Assembly (NCBI RefSeq): GCF_011761475.1 | Contig: NZ_JAASRS010000001.1 | Coordinates: 558,001-622,000, forward strand | DNA length: 64,000 nt | Direction: 5' to 3' | Source: Saccharococcus thermophilus | Lineage (GTDB): Bacteria > Bacillota > Bacilli > Bacillales > Anoxybacillaceae | Part shown: piece after piece, positions 8,820 through 21,157 of the stretch | How the letters are laid out: every line of letters begins with the position of its first letter | How positions within the stretch are numbered: the first letter of the stretch is position 1 | The notes under the pieces: model-generated | The model's database searches: none | What the model saw: only the letters and a program-made list of their open reading frames with translations | What the model was told of the DNA's origin: nothing | Made by a program: the position numbers and the translations under genes

Positions 8820-8850
8820 TTCACTATCAATATAGTGGTATGATAGTGAA
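8820..8850. promoter_or_regulatory. Perfect inverted repeat upstream of the suf operon
   Basis: TTCACTATCA (8820-8829) and TGATAGTGAA (8841-8850) form a perfect 10-bp inverted repeat. The spacer adds a third half-site: CACTAT-CAAT-ATAGTG is itself a palindrome. It is about 120 bases upstream of sufC. An extended -10 (TGGTATACT, 8925-8933) lies further downstream. The geometry suits a dimeric repressor or activator; none is identified. Confidence 0.5.
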
Positions 8851-8971
8851 AAGGTTGCCAATACTTTTCATTTGTTATAAGATTGTAATGAGAATAAAGT
8901 GAGAATGGAAGGCAAGAAAGTCAGTGGTATACTGATATATACATTTTTAGCGGAAATTGGAGGTATTCTGC

Positions 8972-9751
8972 ATGGCAGTGTTGACAATTAAAGATCTTCA
9001 CGTATCGGTAGAAGGAAAAGAAATTTTAAAAGGCGTGAATTTGGAAGTAAAAGGCGGAGAAATTCACGCAATCATGGGTCCGAACGGGACAGGAAAATCG
9101 ACGTTATCGTCCGCGATTATGGGACATCCAAAGTATGAAGTAACAAAAGGAAGCATTACGTTAGACGGGCAAAACGTGTTGGAGATGGAAGTCGATGAAA
9201 GAGCGCGTGCCGGATTATTTTTGGCGATGCAATATCCAAGCGAAATTAGCGGGGTAACGAACGCCGACTTCCTTCGCGCCGCTATTAATGCCCGCCTTGG
9301 CGAAGGCAATGAAATTTCGTTAATGAAATTTATCCGCAAGCTGGATGAAAAAATGGCATTCCTGGAAATGAATCCAGATATGGCGCATCGTTATTTGAAC
9401 GAAGGATTCTCGGGCGGGGAGAAAAAACGCAACGAAATTCTCCAATTAATGATGCTGGAGCCGAAAATCGCGATTTTGGACGAGATTGACTCCGGCCTTG
9501 ACATTGACGCGTTGAAAATCGTTGCCAAAGGCATTAATGAAATGCGCAGCAGCGAATTTGGCTGTCTGATCATTACGCACTATCAACGTTTATTAAACTA
9601 TATTACTCCTGATTATGTGCATGTGATGATGCAAGGACGCATTGTAAAATCCGGAGGTCCAGAACTAGCGCAACGTCTTGAAGCGGAAGGATACGACTGG
9701 ATTAAAAAAGAACTTGGCATTGAAGACGAAACGGTTGAGCAAGAAGCGTAA
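8972..9751 (+). CDS. sufC: Fe-S cluster assembly ATPase SufC
   Basis: A 259-residue ABC-type ATPase of the SUF machinery; it works with SufB and SufD in the SufBCD scaffold complex. Walker A is GPNGTGKST, the signature is [11 protein letters not shown], and Walker B is [12 protein letters not shown], the SufC-specific version. The ATG at 8972 follows TTGGAGGTATTCTGC. It is first in sufCDSUB, and 18 bases separate it from sufD. Confidence 0.97.
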   Translation: MAVLTIKDLHVSVEGKEILKGVNLEVKGGEIHAIMGPNGTGKSTLSSAIMGHPKYEVTKGSITLDGQNVLEMEVDERARAGLFLAMQYPSEISGVTNADFLRAAINARLGEGNEISLMKFIRKLDEKMAFLEMNPDMAHRYLNEGFSGGEKKRNEILQLMMLEPKIAILDEIDSGLDIDALKIVAKGINEMRSSEFGCLIITHYQRLLNYITPDYVHVMMQGRIVKSGGPELAQRLEAEGYDWIKKELGIEDETVEQEA

Positions 9752-9769
9752 GCGTTAGGAGGACGTGTT

Positions 9770-12724
<2,955 letters not shown>

Positions 12725-12754
12725 TGGTAAGGAGAAAAAAGGAGGGTGAACCGC

Positions 12755-14152
12755 ATGGCGAAGAAAGCACCAGAAATCGGCGAATATAAGTATGGGTTCG
12801 TCGATAAAGACGTATCGGTATTCCGCGCGCAGCGCGGGTTGACACGGGAAGTGGTTGAAGAAATTTCCCGTATGAAAAACGAGCCGCAATGGATGCTGGA
12901 ATTTCGCTTAAGGGCGTTAGATATTTTCTATAGCAAACCAATGCCGCAATGGGGCGGCGATTTATCAAGCCTAGATTTTGACGAAATTACGTATTATGTA
13001 AAACCGACGGAAAAATCGGGCCGTTCTTGGGATGAAGTGCCGGCGGAAATTAAAGCAACATTTGATAAGCTGGGGATTCCTGAAGCCGAGCAAAAATATT
13101 TAGCCGGCGTATCGGCGCAATACGAATCCGAAGTGGTATACCACAATATGAAAGAAGATTTGGAAAAACTAGGAGTTATCTTTAAAGACACGGACTCGGC
13201 TTTAAAAGAAAACGAAGATCTTTTCCGTGAATATTTTGCTAAAGTCGTTCCTCCTACCGACAATAAATTTGCTGCGCTAAACTCGGCCGTATGGTCGGGC
13301 GGTTCGTTCATTTACGTTCCGAAAGGGGTAAAAGTGGAAACGCCGTTGCAAGCATATTTCCGTATTAACTCGGAAAATATGGGACAATTTGAGCGCACGC
13401 TGATTATCGTTGATGAAGGGGCGCACGTTCATTACGTCGAAGGATGTACGGCGCCGATTTACACAACAAACTCACTGCATAGCGCGGTCGTTGAAATTAT
13501 TGTCAAAAAAGGTGCGTACTGCCGTTACACGACCATTCAAAACTGGGCAAACAACGTGTTTAACCTTGTAACGAAACGTGCGGTTTGTGAAGAAAACGCA
13601 ACGATGGAATGGATCGATGGCAACATTGGTTCCAAATTAACGATGAAATATCCAGCTGTTATTTTAAAAGGAGAAGGAGCTCGCGGCTTGACCTTATCGA
13701 TTGCGATTGCCGGAAGGGGGCAGCATCAAGACGCAGGGGCGAAAATGATTCACCTTGCGCCAAACACCTCGTCGACGATCGTATCGAAGTCGATTTCGAA
13801 ACAAGGCGGTAAAGTGACATATCGCGGAATGGTGCACTTTGGCCGTAAAGCGTCCGGTTCGCGTTCGAACATCGAGTGCGATACGCTGATTCTTGATAAC
13901 CAATCGACATCAGATACGATCCCATATAACGAAATTTTAAATGACAATATTTCTCTCGAACATGAAGCGAAAGTATCGAAAGTGTCGGAAGAGCAGCTGT
14001 TCTATCTTATGAGCCGCGGTATTTCCGAACAGGAAGCAACAGAAATGATTGTTATGGGCTTTATCGAGCCGTTTACAAGAGAGCTTCCGATGGAATATGC
14101 GGTCGAAATGAACCGGCTCATTAAGTTCGAAATGGAAGGGTCTATCGGTTAA
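12755..14152 (+). CDS. sufB: Fe-S cluster assembly scaffold SufB
   Basis: A 465-residue scaffold protein, identical in length to the Bacillus subtilis protein, on which nascent clusters are built with SufC and SufD. The region [19 protein letters not shown] and [10 protein letters not shown] is the highly conserved SufB core. The ATG at 12755 follows GGAGGGTGAACCGC; an in-frame GTG at 12746 lies inside that site. It is the last gene of the operon, with a long hairpin after it. Confidence 0.97.
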   Translation: MAKKAPEIGEYKYGFVDKDVSVFRAQRGLTREVVEEISRMKNEPQWMLEFRLRALDIFYSKPMPQWGGDLSSLDFDEITYYVKPTEKSGRSWDEVPAEIKATFDKLGIPEAEQKYLAGVSAQYESEVVYHNMKEDLEKLGVIFKDTDSALKENEDLFREYFAKVVPPTDNKFAALNSAVWSGGSFIYVPKGVKVETPLQAYFRINSENMGQFERTLIIVDEGAHVHYVEGCTAPIYTTNSLHSAVVEIIVKKGAYCRYTTIQNWANNVFNLVTKRAVCEENATMEWIDGNIGSKLTMKYPAVILKGEGARGLTLSIAIAGRGQHQDAGAKMIHLAPNTSSTIVSKSISKQGGKVTYRGMVHFGRKASGSRSNIECDTLILDNQSTSDTIPYNEILNDNISLEHEAKVSKVSEEQLFYLMSRGISEQEATEMIVMGFIEPFTRELPMEYAVEMNRLIKFEMEGSIG

Positions 14153-14163
14153 TGTCGTTTTGT

Positions 14164-14200
14164 AAAACCATCCATTTGCCTATGGCGAATGGGTGGTTTT
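14164..14200 (+). terminator. Terminator of the suf operon
   Basis: AAAACCAtCCATTtGCC pairs with GGCgAATGGGTGGTTTT around a 3-4-base loop; T-rich sequence follows. Confidence 0.85.
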
Positions 14201-14284
14201 CCCATTTTTTCTGCATGTATAATCCATACCAAATGGTTCTCCATTTTTTTGTCATTTGTGATATGATGATGCTAGGTGATACGT

Positions 14285-15133
14285 ATGATTTATATAGGGT
14301 TGACAGGTTGGGGCGACCACGATAGCTTATACCCGCCTGGTCTTGCCGCGAAAGATAAACTGCAAGAATATGCCGCCTATTTTCCTACGGTAGAAGTCGA
14401 CTCCTATTTTTATGCCATTCAGCCGCGGCAAAATGTCGAAAAGTGGATTCGCGAAACTCCCGATTCTTTTCGTTTTGTTGTCAAAGCGTATCAAGGAATG
14501 ACCGGACATGAGCGTGGTCCGATTCCGTATTCCAATAAGGAAGAAATGTTTGCCGCGTTTTTGGATTCGATTGATCCATTTATCCAGTCGGGAAAACTGG
14601 CGATGGTATTGTTTCAATTTCCGCCATGGTTTGATTGCCGCCGCGAGCATGTCGCGTATTTGCGCTGGTGCAAGGCGCAAATGAAAGATATTCCAGCAGC
14701 GTTGGAATTTCGCCACCGCTCCTGGTTTTCCCCACGTTTTTATGCAAAGACGTTACAATTTATGAAAGAGGAAGGATGGATCCACAGCATTTGTGACGAA
14801 CCACAAGCTGGAGAAGGATCGATTCCGACCGTGCTTTATCCGACGGATGAGGAAAAAACGTTTATTCGTTTTCATGGCCGCAACATCCATGGCTGGAATA
14901 AGGCGACAAGCGGGGAAAATTGGCGGGCGGTCCGATATTTGTACCGGTATCGGGAAGAAGAATTGCGCGAATGGGTCAATCATATCGAGATGTTAAAAGC
15001 GAAGACGAAAGATATTTATGTGTTGTTTAACAACAACTCTGGCGGGGATGCGGCCGATAATGCGAAACAATTGATCCGTTTGCTCGGGATTGAATATACG
15101 GATTTAGCCCCGCGCCAGCTCGATTTATTTTAG
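14285..15133 (+). CDS. yunF: DUF72 family protein YunF
   Basis: A 282-residue TIM-barrel-like DUF72 protein. It opens with IGLTGWGDHDSLYP, followed by YFPTVEVDSYFYAIQ and later ALEFRHRSWF, all family hallmarks. The ATG at 14285 follows AGGTGATACGT. No reaction is established for DUF72 proteins. It is followed 16 bases later by yunE. Confidence 0.88.
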   Translation: MIYIGLTGWGDHDSLYPPGLAAKDKLQEYAAYFPTVEVDSYFYAIQPRQNVEKWIRETPDSFRFVVKAYQGMTGHERGPIPYSNKEEMFAAFLDSIDPFIQSGKLAMVLFQFPPWFDCRREHVAYLRWCKAQMKDIPAALEFRHRSWFSPRFYAKTLQFMKEEGWIHSICDEPQAGEGSIPTVLYPTDEEKTFIRFHGRNIHGWNKATSGENWRAVRYLYRYREEELREWVNHIEMLKAKTKDIYVLFNNNSGGDAADNAKQLIRLLGIEYTDLAPRQLDLF

Positions 15134-15149
15134 GATTGGGGATGAGAGA

Positions 15150-15968
15150 ATGGAGTATATATTGCTGGTCATGGTCGGCTTTTTAGCAGGCACGATTGGA
15201 AGTTTGGTCGGTTTAGGCGGTGGCGTCATTATTGTTCCCTCTTTGCTATTTTTAGGAGCGATGCATTGGCTGCCGCACGTCACTCCGCAATTGGCGGTTG
15301 GCACTTCGCTCGTCGTCATTATTTTCAATGGTCTATCCTCGACTTTGTCGTATATGAAAGAAAAAATGGTCGATTATAAAAGCGGGCTTTTGTTTTTTAT
15401 CGGAAGCGGTCCCGGGGCGATCATTGGCGCGTGGGTTAATAACACATTAAGCTTGCAGCATTTTTCTTTATATTTTGGTCTTTTTTTAGTGTCTATAGCA
15501 TTCTTTTTATCTTTCAATAAAAAGAACGCGGCGCGTTCAGAGCGGAAGGCTTTTCCTATTACCCGCACGTATGTAACGAATGAAGGGGAAACGGTGACGT
15601 ATGGGTATCATCCGCTCGTCGCTATTGTCATCTCTTTTGTCGTTGGCTTTTTTGGCGGCATGTTTGGCATTGGCGGCGGTTCGCTAATGGTGCCGGCGAT
15701 GATTATATTGTTTCTCTTCCCGCCTCATGTAGCGGTAGCGACTTCGATGTTTATGATCTTTTTATCCTCAATGGTCAGCTCGCTTACACATGTGTTTATG
15801 GGAAATGTGCAATGGCTATTTGCGCTCGCCTTAATCCCGGGGGTTTGGTTCGGAGCCAAAACAGGCGCTTTTATTAATAAACGTCTGCGCAGTAAAACCG
15901 TTGTCATCGTTTTGCGGATTGTGCTTGTTCTTTTAGGAATCCGCCTTATTTACCAAAGCTTTTCATAA
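15150..15968 (+). CDS. yunE: TauE/SafE-family membrane transporter YunE
   Basis: A 272-residue protein with about eight transmembrane helices and the duplicated glycine motifs of TauE/SafE permeases (GSLVGLGGGVIIVPSL and GMFGIGGGSLMVPAM). These proteins are associated with export of sulfite, sulfoacetate or other small organic anions. No substrate can be assigned here. It lies close to yunF and yunD, likely one transcript. Confidence 0.88.
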   Translation: MEYILLVMVGFLAGTIGSLVGLGGGVIIVPSLLFLGAMHWLPHVTPQLAVGTSLVVIIFNGLSSTLSYMKEKMVDYKSGLLFFIGSGPGAIIGAWVNNTLSLQHFSLYFGLFLVSIAFFLSFNKKNAARSERKAFPITRTYVTNEGETVTYGYHPLVAIVISFVVGFFGGMFGIGGGSLMVPAMIILFLFPPHVAVATSMFMIFLSSMVSSLTHVFMGNVQWLFALALIPGVWFGAKTGAFINKRLRSKTVVIVLRIVLVLLGIRLIYQSFS

Positions 15969-15982
15969 GAGGGGGACGTCCA

Positions 15983-17372
15983 TTGAAACGGACAGTATAT
16001 ATATCATACGAATGATGTGCATAGCCATTTTGAGTATTGGCCAAGAATTTCCTATTTTTTGTCCGAGCAAAGACAAAAGCATCAACAGCGGAATGAGGCG
16101 ATGCTGTTATTTGACATCGGCGATTTTATTGACCGTTTTCACCCGATTACCGAGGCGACAAAGGGAAAAGCGAATGTCGATTTACTGAATGCGCTTCAGT
16201 ATGATGCGGTCACAATCGGAAATAATGAAGGAATTACCCTTGATTACGAAGATTTAAATACGCTGTATGAAAACGCTCGTTTCCCCGTGCTTGTCGCCAA
16301 TTTATTTCACAAAGACGGCACGCGCCCTTCATGGGTACGCCCCTATTCGATTATTCCGATTTCCGATGCATTTCGCATCGGCGTTATCGGTGTCACAGCG
16401 TATTTCGCCGAATCTTATGAGCTGCTTGGCTGGAAAGTGGCACCGCCGCTTGAAATGCTCGAGAGCATTGCGGCAGAAGTAAAAAAACAAGCGGATCTTG
16501 TCATTTTATTGTCGCATTTAGGCATTCATGAGGATGAAAAAATTGCACAGACCATGCTGGACATTGACATTATCCTAGGCGGCCATACGCACCACTTGTT
16601 TCCAGAAGGAAAAAGAATTCATGATACGTTACTATGTGGGGCAGGAAAATATGGAAAGTATATTGGGGTAGTAAAGCTGGAAATCGAGGAAAGCGACCGT
16701 ACATATGAAGCGTTAGCGACGGTAGTTGATGCCGAGAGTTTTCCAAACTCGGAGCGAATGCAGCGCACTTTATCGATATGGGAGCAGCAAAGCCTAGCAA
16801 AGCTCGAAGCGGAGCAAATTGTAGAACTAAAAGAAGATTTGCCGTTGCAATGGTTTTCGCCATCTCCGTTTGCTAAGCTGCTCGCATCGGCGTTAAAAGA
16901 ATGGTGCGATGCGGAAATTGGCATGGTGAATGCGGGAGTCCTGTTAGAGCCGCTTCCGAAAGGAATAGTCACTAGAAAGGATTTGCACCGCATTTGCCCG
17001 CATCCGATCAATCCTTGCAAAGTCCAGCTGCGCGGCGCGGAATTAAAGGAGATTATTTTACAAGCAAATACAGACAGAATGAAATACTTACAATTTAAAG
17101 GGTTTGGTTTTCGCGGCAAAGTGATGGGGCAAATGGTTTATGACGGGGTTGAGTTCGAGATGGAAAGAGAAGAAGATGGTGCGGAGTATATCCGCCACAT
17201 GACGATCAATGGCGAGCCGTTAAACCCGGAACAACTATATGAGGTGGCCACGATCGATATGTTTACGATCGGAAATTTTTATCCGCAAATCCAGCATGCG
17301 CCAAACAAAAAATATTACATGCCGGAGTTTTTACGGGATGTGTTGGCATGGAAGCTAGCGAATCAAAAATAA
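15983..17372 (+). pseudogene. yunD: Metallophosphoesterase/5'-nucleotidase YunD with a 5' frameshift
   Basis: The gene should begin with TTG at 15983, which follows AGAGGGGGA. Reading from there gives MKRTVYI and then runs out of frame within a TATATATAT tract, stopping at 16013. Adding one TA unit restores MKRTVYIYHTNDVHSHFEYW, which contains the metal-binding HTNDxHSHFE motif of the calcineurin-like 5'-nucleotidase family. The remaining frame (16017-17372, 451 codons) is intact and shows LLSHLG, LGGHTHH and a C-terminal nucleotidase domain. A GTG at 16017 could start it, but it has no ribosome-binding site and loses the metal ligand. Either the gene is inactivated, it is switched by repeat slippage, or the sequence has an error. 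Confidence 0.75.
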
Positions 17373-17428
17373 GCACACATCTTTCCTTGCTTCATACATT
17401 GAAGTAGGGAAAGGAGCGTGAAGTTACG

Positions 17429-17731
17429 ATGATTAACGTAACTCCGATTATGATCGATCATCATCCATTCATCGCGATTTCTGTCCAATTGCCAAAAACA
17501 AACTTGCTTGCCGTAGCAAATGAAAAAGGGTACATCATGTGCGGTGCGCTCGATGTGGCGCTATTGAACGAAAAGTTGCGCGACCGCGGAATTATTGCCG
17601 GAAGAGCGGTCGGCGTCCGTACGATTGAACAACTGCTTGAGGCGCCTTTGGAATCGGTGACGGTGGCCGCCGAAGAGCTGGGAATTACGGTCGGCATGAA
17701 AGGAAAAGATGCGTTATTGAAGATGCGGTGA
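17429..17731 (+). CDS. yunC: DUF1805 family protein YunC
   Basis: A 100-residue protein of the DUF1805 (YunC) family, matching by size, neighbours and the stretch KGYIMCGALDVALLNEKL. AAAGGAGCG precedes the ATG. A crystal fold is known for the family, but I know of no assigned activity. It stands between yunD and yunB as in Bacillus subtilis. Confidence 0.82.
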   Translation: MINVTPIMIDHHPFIAISVQLPKTNLLAVANEKGYIMCGALDVALLNEKLRDRGIIAGRAVGVRTIEQLLEAPLESVTVAAEELGITVGMKGKDALLKMR

Positions 17732-17802
17732 AAAATTATATAAATTTGCGTTATCTCCCTCTTTTCAAGCATACATATAGCTTGTAAAGGAGGGATTTTA
17801 TT

Positions 17803-18558
17803 TTGCCTAGATTTCCCATTCGCCTTCGGTTTTCAAAAAGAGGCCCGCTTCCCTTTCGCTATGTGTTTTTGCTGACGTTTGTGTTTTTTATGTTTACCAC
17901 TGCGCTAAGCCTTTGGATTGTAAATAAAGAGATCCAGCCGATTTTAATGGAAATTGCCGAAACGGAAACAAAGCGGATTGCTAATTTAGTGATTAGTAAC
18001 GCGATCGAACGGCAGTTTTTAAAAGAAGATAAAGAAATGAGCGATTTGGTCATCGTACATAAAGACTCTGACGGCAAAATCGCTTCGGTTGATTTTAATA
18101 CCGCTGTGGTGAATCGGATTTACGCAAAGACGGACGACTACGTGATGGAAAGTTTAAAGGCGGCAACGGAAGGAAGAATAGAAAGGCTCGTGCTTCCTGA
18201 AGTGGAAAAGAAAAAAGGGGAAAGCAGAGGGATTATTTACTATATTCCTTTTGGCCAAATCACGAACAATTCGCTTCTCGGTAATCTCGGGCCGCGTATT
18301 CCCGTGCAGTTTCAAGTCATTGGCAATGTAGAAACCCAAGTGACGAAAGAAATTAAACCATTTGGGATTAACAGCGCGTTGATTGAAATAGATATTCACG
18401 TTTCTGTCGATATTCAAGTAGTCATTCCATTTGCGTCAAAAGCGACAACGGTTTCCACGAATGTTCCGATCGCGATGCACGTGATTCAAGGAGAGGTTCC
18501 GCAATTTTATAATAACGGCGGCAATGGTGGCTCTTCTTTCAGTATACCATCACATTGA
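17803..18558 (+). CDS. yunB: Sporulation protein YunB
   Basis: A 251-residue protein with one N-terminal transmembrane segment (about residues 20-42) and an extracytoplasmic domain. YunB is a SigE-dependent sporulation protein in Bacillus subtilis whose exact role is unclear. The TTG start follows AAAGGAGGGATTTTAT. The C-terminal tail is glycine and serine rich. It is the last native gene before the IS-bounded island, and a strong terminator follows it. Confidence 0.88.
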   Translation: MPRFPIRLRFSKRGPLPFRYVFLLTFVFFMFTTALSLWIVNKEIQPILMEIAETETKRIANLVISNAIERQFLKEDKEMSDLVIVHKDSDGKIASVDFNTAVVNRIYAKTDDYVMESLKAATEGRIERLVLPEVEKKKGESRGIIYYIPFGQITNNSLLGNLGPRIPVQFQVIGNVETQVTKEIKPFGINSALIEIDIHVSVDIQVVIPFASKATTVSTNVPIAMHVIQGEVPQFYNNGGNGGSSFSIPSH

Positions 18559-18655
18559 GCCATTTGTTTGTCGTAAATGCCAGACAATCGGCCGCTTTTA
18601 TGTAGTGAGAATGAAAAATTATATATAAAAAACGTTATTGTTTGCTGTTTCTATT

Positions 18656-18699
18656 AAGCTGTTTTCCAGATAGGTTATCTATCTGCGAAACAGCTTTTC
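18656..18699 (+). terminator. Terminator after yunB
   Basis: AAGCTGTTT and CAGATAG arms pair with CTATCTG and AAACAGCTT, followed by TTTC. It ends 14 bases before the IS1634-type element. Confidence 0.85.
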
Positions 18700-18713
18700 A
18701 ATTTAAAGAAGAA

Positions 18714-20600
18714 CTCACATTTCGCACCCTCTCGACGAAAATCGGGAGGATTTTTTCGTTCCGATGTCGAATGAATCCTTGACACACAAGGAACGTAAAG
18801 GAGTTTTTCACTTATGAACGTTCAAGTCAAAAAGGTCTATCGCAATTCTTATTTGAATATAATAAGTGCCCTATTCAAGAAACTGGGTCTGCCTCAATTG
18901 ATTGACCATCTCGTGCCCGTCGATCCGCAGTGCCAAACGCGAGTCAGCGATGCCGTTCAGGCCATCCTCTACAATGTGTTTGACGGCCGGCAAGCCCTTG
19001 TTCACTTGGAACATTGGGCTCAGGAGGTCGATTGTGAGAAACTCATCCGTCCCGATCTCCATCCTTCCTGGTTGAACGACGATGCGTTGGCCCGTCATCT
19101 CGATCGCCTGTATGAGGCTGGCATTCACAACGTCATCAGCACTTGCTTGATTCATATTTATCGAAAAGAAGGCCTTTCCCTCCGAGCCTTCCACGCCGAT
19201 ACGACGGACAAGACCGTTTACGGCGCGTATGAATCGGCCTCGTTAGAGGCCTTACAAATCACACATGGCTACAACCGCCATCATCGTTGGCAAAAACAGA
19301 TCGGTTTCGGACTGGTCGGCAACGAGGACGGCATCCCGTTTTACGGCGATGTGCACGATGGCAACCTGCCCGATAAAACATGGAATCCCGAGGTGCTGTC
19401 TCGTGTCCATGAACAGCTGAAGCAGGCCAAAATCGAAGACGAATGGATTTACGTGGCCGATTCCGCCGCGATGACGAAAGAGACCCTGGCGCAAACCAAA
19501 GCGGCCAACGCCTTTTTGATCACCAGAGGCCCTTCGTCGCTCCGGATCGTGAAAACCGCGCTGGCCGAAGCGGATGCTGAGGACACGACGTGGAGCGATC
19601 CCTTTACGTTGGCGGAGAGAAACGGCGCCACGTACCGGGTATGGGAAACGGCCTCGACGTATGAAGGCCACCCCGTTCGGCTGATCGTTGTTGAATCGAG
19701 CGCGCTCGACCAGCGAAAAGGAAAGACGCTTGAAAAAGAACGAACCAAAGAAGCGGAGCTTCTTCGCGAGGAACAAGCCCGTTGGGAGCGTCACCCCTTC
19801 TCCTGCCGGGAAGATGCCGAACAAGCCTTGGCGTCCCTCAAGGCGTCCCTTCGCCCCCGGTTTCATCGGGTTGAGGCCGCGGTCGAAGAGATCGTACGCC
19901 TGAAAAAACGGCGCGGACGGCCGAAAAAAGGGGCGGAACCCGAGGTGGAGACGCTGTATTTCTTGCACCTTGACGTCGAATTCGACCAAGACGCGTGGGA
20001 ACAGGCGAGACGGAAAGCGTCCCGGTTTGTCCTTGTCACGACCGTTCCGAAGGAATGGAAGGGCCAACCCATGGATGCCCAAGAGATCTTGAAGCTGTAT
20101 AAAGGGCAGATCTCGGTGGAAATGAACTTCGCTTTTTTGAAAGATCCGTTTTTCACGGATGAGATTTACGTCAAAAAACCAGAACGGGTCGCAGTATTAG
20201 GCTATTTGTTTCTGTTGGCCTTGGCTATTTACCGCGTTTTTCAGCGCCGAGTGCGTCAGTTTATTACTCCAGAACACCCGTTGAAGGGTCCTGGAGGCCG
20301 CAAGCTGACCCGGCCGACGGGACAGGCGATTTTTCAGCTGTTTCAATATGTGAACGTCGTCCTGTTCAAGCTGCCGGATGGGCGCATCCAACGCTCACTG
20401 GATCGCTCCCTTACCCCTGATCAGCGAAGGATTCTGCAGGGATTGGGCATGGATGAGAGCATCTACGTGTAACGTGATACGGAACGACCAGCGATGGTAA
20501 AAAAAGGATTGCCATCGCTCGTTGTGTTGGTCAAAAAGTTATTCTGAAAAACTAAATAAAAAATCCTTTGTTTTGACCTTGTTAGGGTGCGAAATGTGAG
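18714..20600 (+). mobile_element. IS1634-type (IS4 superfamily) insertion sequence, copy 1
   Basis: 1887 bp bounded by perfect 17-bp terminal inverted repeats CTCACATTTCGCACCCT and its complement. It encodes a single transposase. The right edge lies within an IS256-type element, whose 3' part continues from 20601. No direct repeat flanks this copy on its own. Confidence 0.92.
18814..20472 (+). CDS. IS1634-family transposase, copy 1
   Basis: A 552-residue DDE transposase. It has the DUF4277-like N-terminal part, then FHADTTDKTVYG (first Asp), WIYVADSAAMTK (second Asp) and YKGQISVEMNFAFLKDP, the Y-x-E region with the catalytic Glu. A basic linker, LKKRRGRPKKGAE, lies near residue 365. AAAGGAGTTTTTCACTT precedes the ATG. 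The product is identical to copy 2, so transposition or recombination was recent. Confidence 0.93.
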   Translation: MNVQVKKVYRNSYLNIISALFKKLGLPQLIDHLVPVDPQCQTRVSDAVQAILYNVFDGRQALVHLEHWAQEVDCEKLIRPDLHPSWLNDDALARHLDRLYEAGIHNVISTCLIHIYRKEGLSLRAFHADTTDKTVYGAYESASLEALQITHGYNRHHRWQKQIGFGLVGNEDGIPFYGDVHDGNLPDKTWNPEVLSRVHEQLKQAKIEDEWIYVADSAAMTKETLAQTKAANAFLITRGPSSLRIVKTALAEADAEDTTWSDPFTLAERNGATYRVWETASTYEGHPVRLIVVESSALDQRKGKTLEKERTKEAELLREEQARWERHPFSCREDAEQALASLKASLRPRFHRVEAAVEEIVRLKKRRGRPKKGAEPEVETLYFLHLDVEFDQDAWEQARRKASRFVLVTTVPKEWKGQPMDAQEILKLYKGQISVEMNFAFLKDPFFTDEIYVKKPERVAVLGYLFLLALAIYRVFQRRVRQFITPEHPLKGPGGRKLTRPTGQAIFQLFQYVNVVLFKLPDGRIQRSLDRSLTPDQRRILQGLGMDESIYV

Positions 20601-21095
20601 TTACAAATGTTTCAACAGTTTGAGTCGAAATGGTCCAGCAAATATCCAAGAGAAGTTCAATCTTGGGCCAATGAGTTGGATGTCCTCCTTACATTTATGG
20701 ATTATCCAAGCAGTATTAGAAGTGTGATTTACACGACGAATGTCATCGAACGAACGATCAAAGAGATTCGGAAACGTCTAAAGCCGATGAACAGTTTGAG
20801 CAGTTTAGAAGCCGCGGAAAAAGTCGTGTATTTGACCATCCAAGATTTTAATGAGAAATGGGCAGGGCGAAAGTTAAGAGGATTTGCCGAAGCGCAGGAA
20901 GCCCTTCAACGAATGTTTGAAGAACGTTATTGTTAACCAAATATTGTAAATAAACAAAATAAGGGGATTCTCCCTTTCCACACAAGAGACTGAATATTCA
21001 GTCTCCTGTGTGGAGAAAATCAGTCCCCTATCAATTCAAATCCATTTCAGAGAAACCCTACCCCATTTACATTACACAAAATTCTTGACGGTACC
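20601..21095 (+). pseudogene. Truncated IS256-type element (3' third of transposase plus terminal repeat)
   Basis: The open frame from 20607 to 20936 equals residues 280-388 of the complete transposases at 60987 and 62426. It differs at several positions (for example NVIERT for NAIERT, and YC for YH at the end), so it comes from another copy. The terminal repeat ending in TTGACGGTACC is retained at 21085-21095. The 5' two-thirds are missing, cut at the IS1634 edge, and are not found next to either IS1634 copy. It cannot encode an active enzyme because both catalytic aspartates are gone. Confidence 0.9.
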
Positions 21096-21114
21096 AAATG
21101 AACTGTGGTATGTT
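21085..21114 (+). promoter_or_regulatory. Candidate hybrid IS/native promoter for gnd
   Basis: TTGACG at 21085-21090 lies inside the IS256 terminal repeat. After 18 bases, TATGTT (21109-21114) lies in the adjoining DNA, preceded by TG one base before (extended -10). The distance to the gnd ATG is 43 bases. This suggests an outward-facing IS-borne -35 drives gnd. Confidence 0.55.
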
Positions 21115-21157
21115 CTTTCATGAACAAATAAAAAGTTATAGAAAGGAACGTTTGACG

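Noticed and set aside
19252-20082. 276-codon open frame antisense to the IS1634 transposase (also at 25488-26318)
   Set aside because: It lies wholly opposite an intact transposase, has arginine- and phenylalanine-rich composition typical of antisense GC-rich frames, and has no ribosome-binding site.
20607-20936. Stand-alone 109-residue gene after IS1634 copy 1
   Set aside because: It is the C-terminal third of an IS256 transposase; the apparent start is an internal methionine, and both catalytic aspartates are missing.
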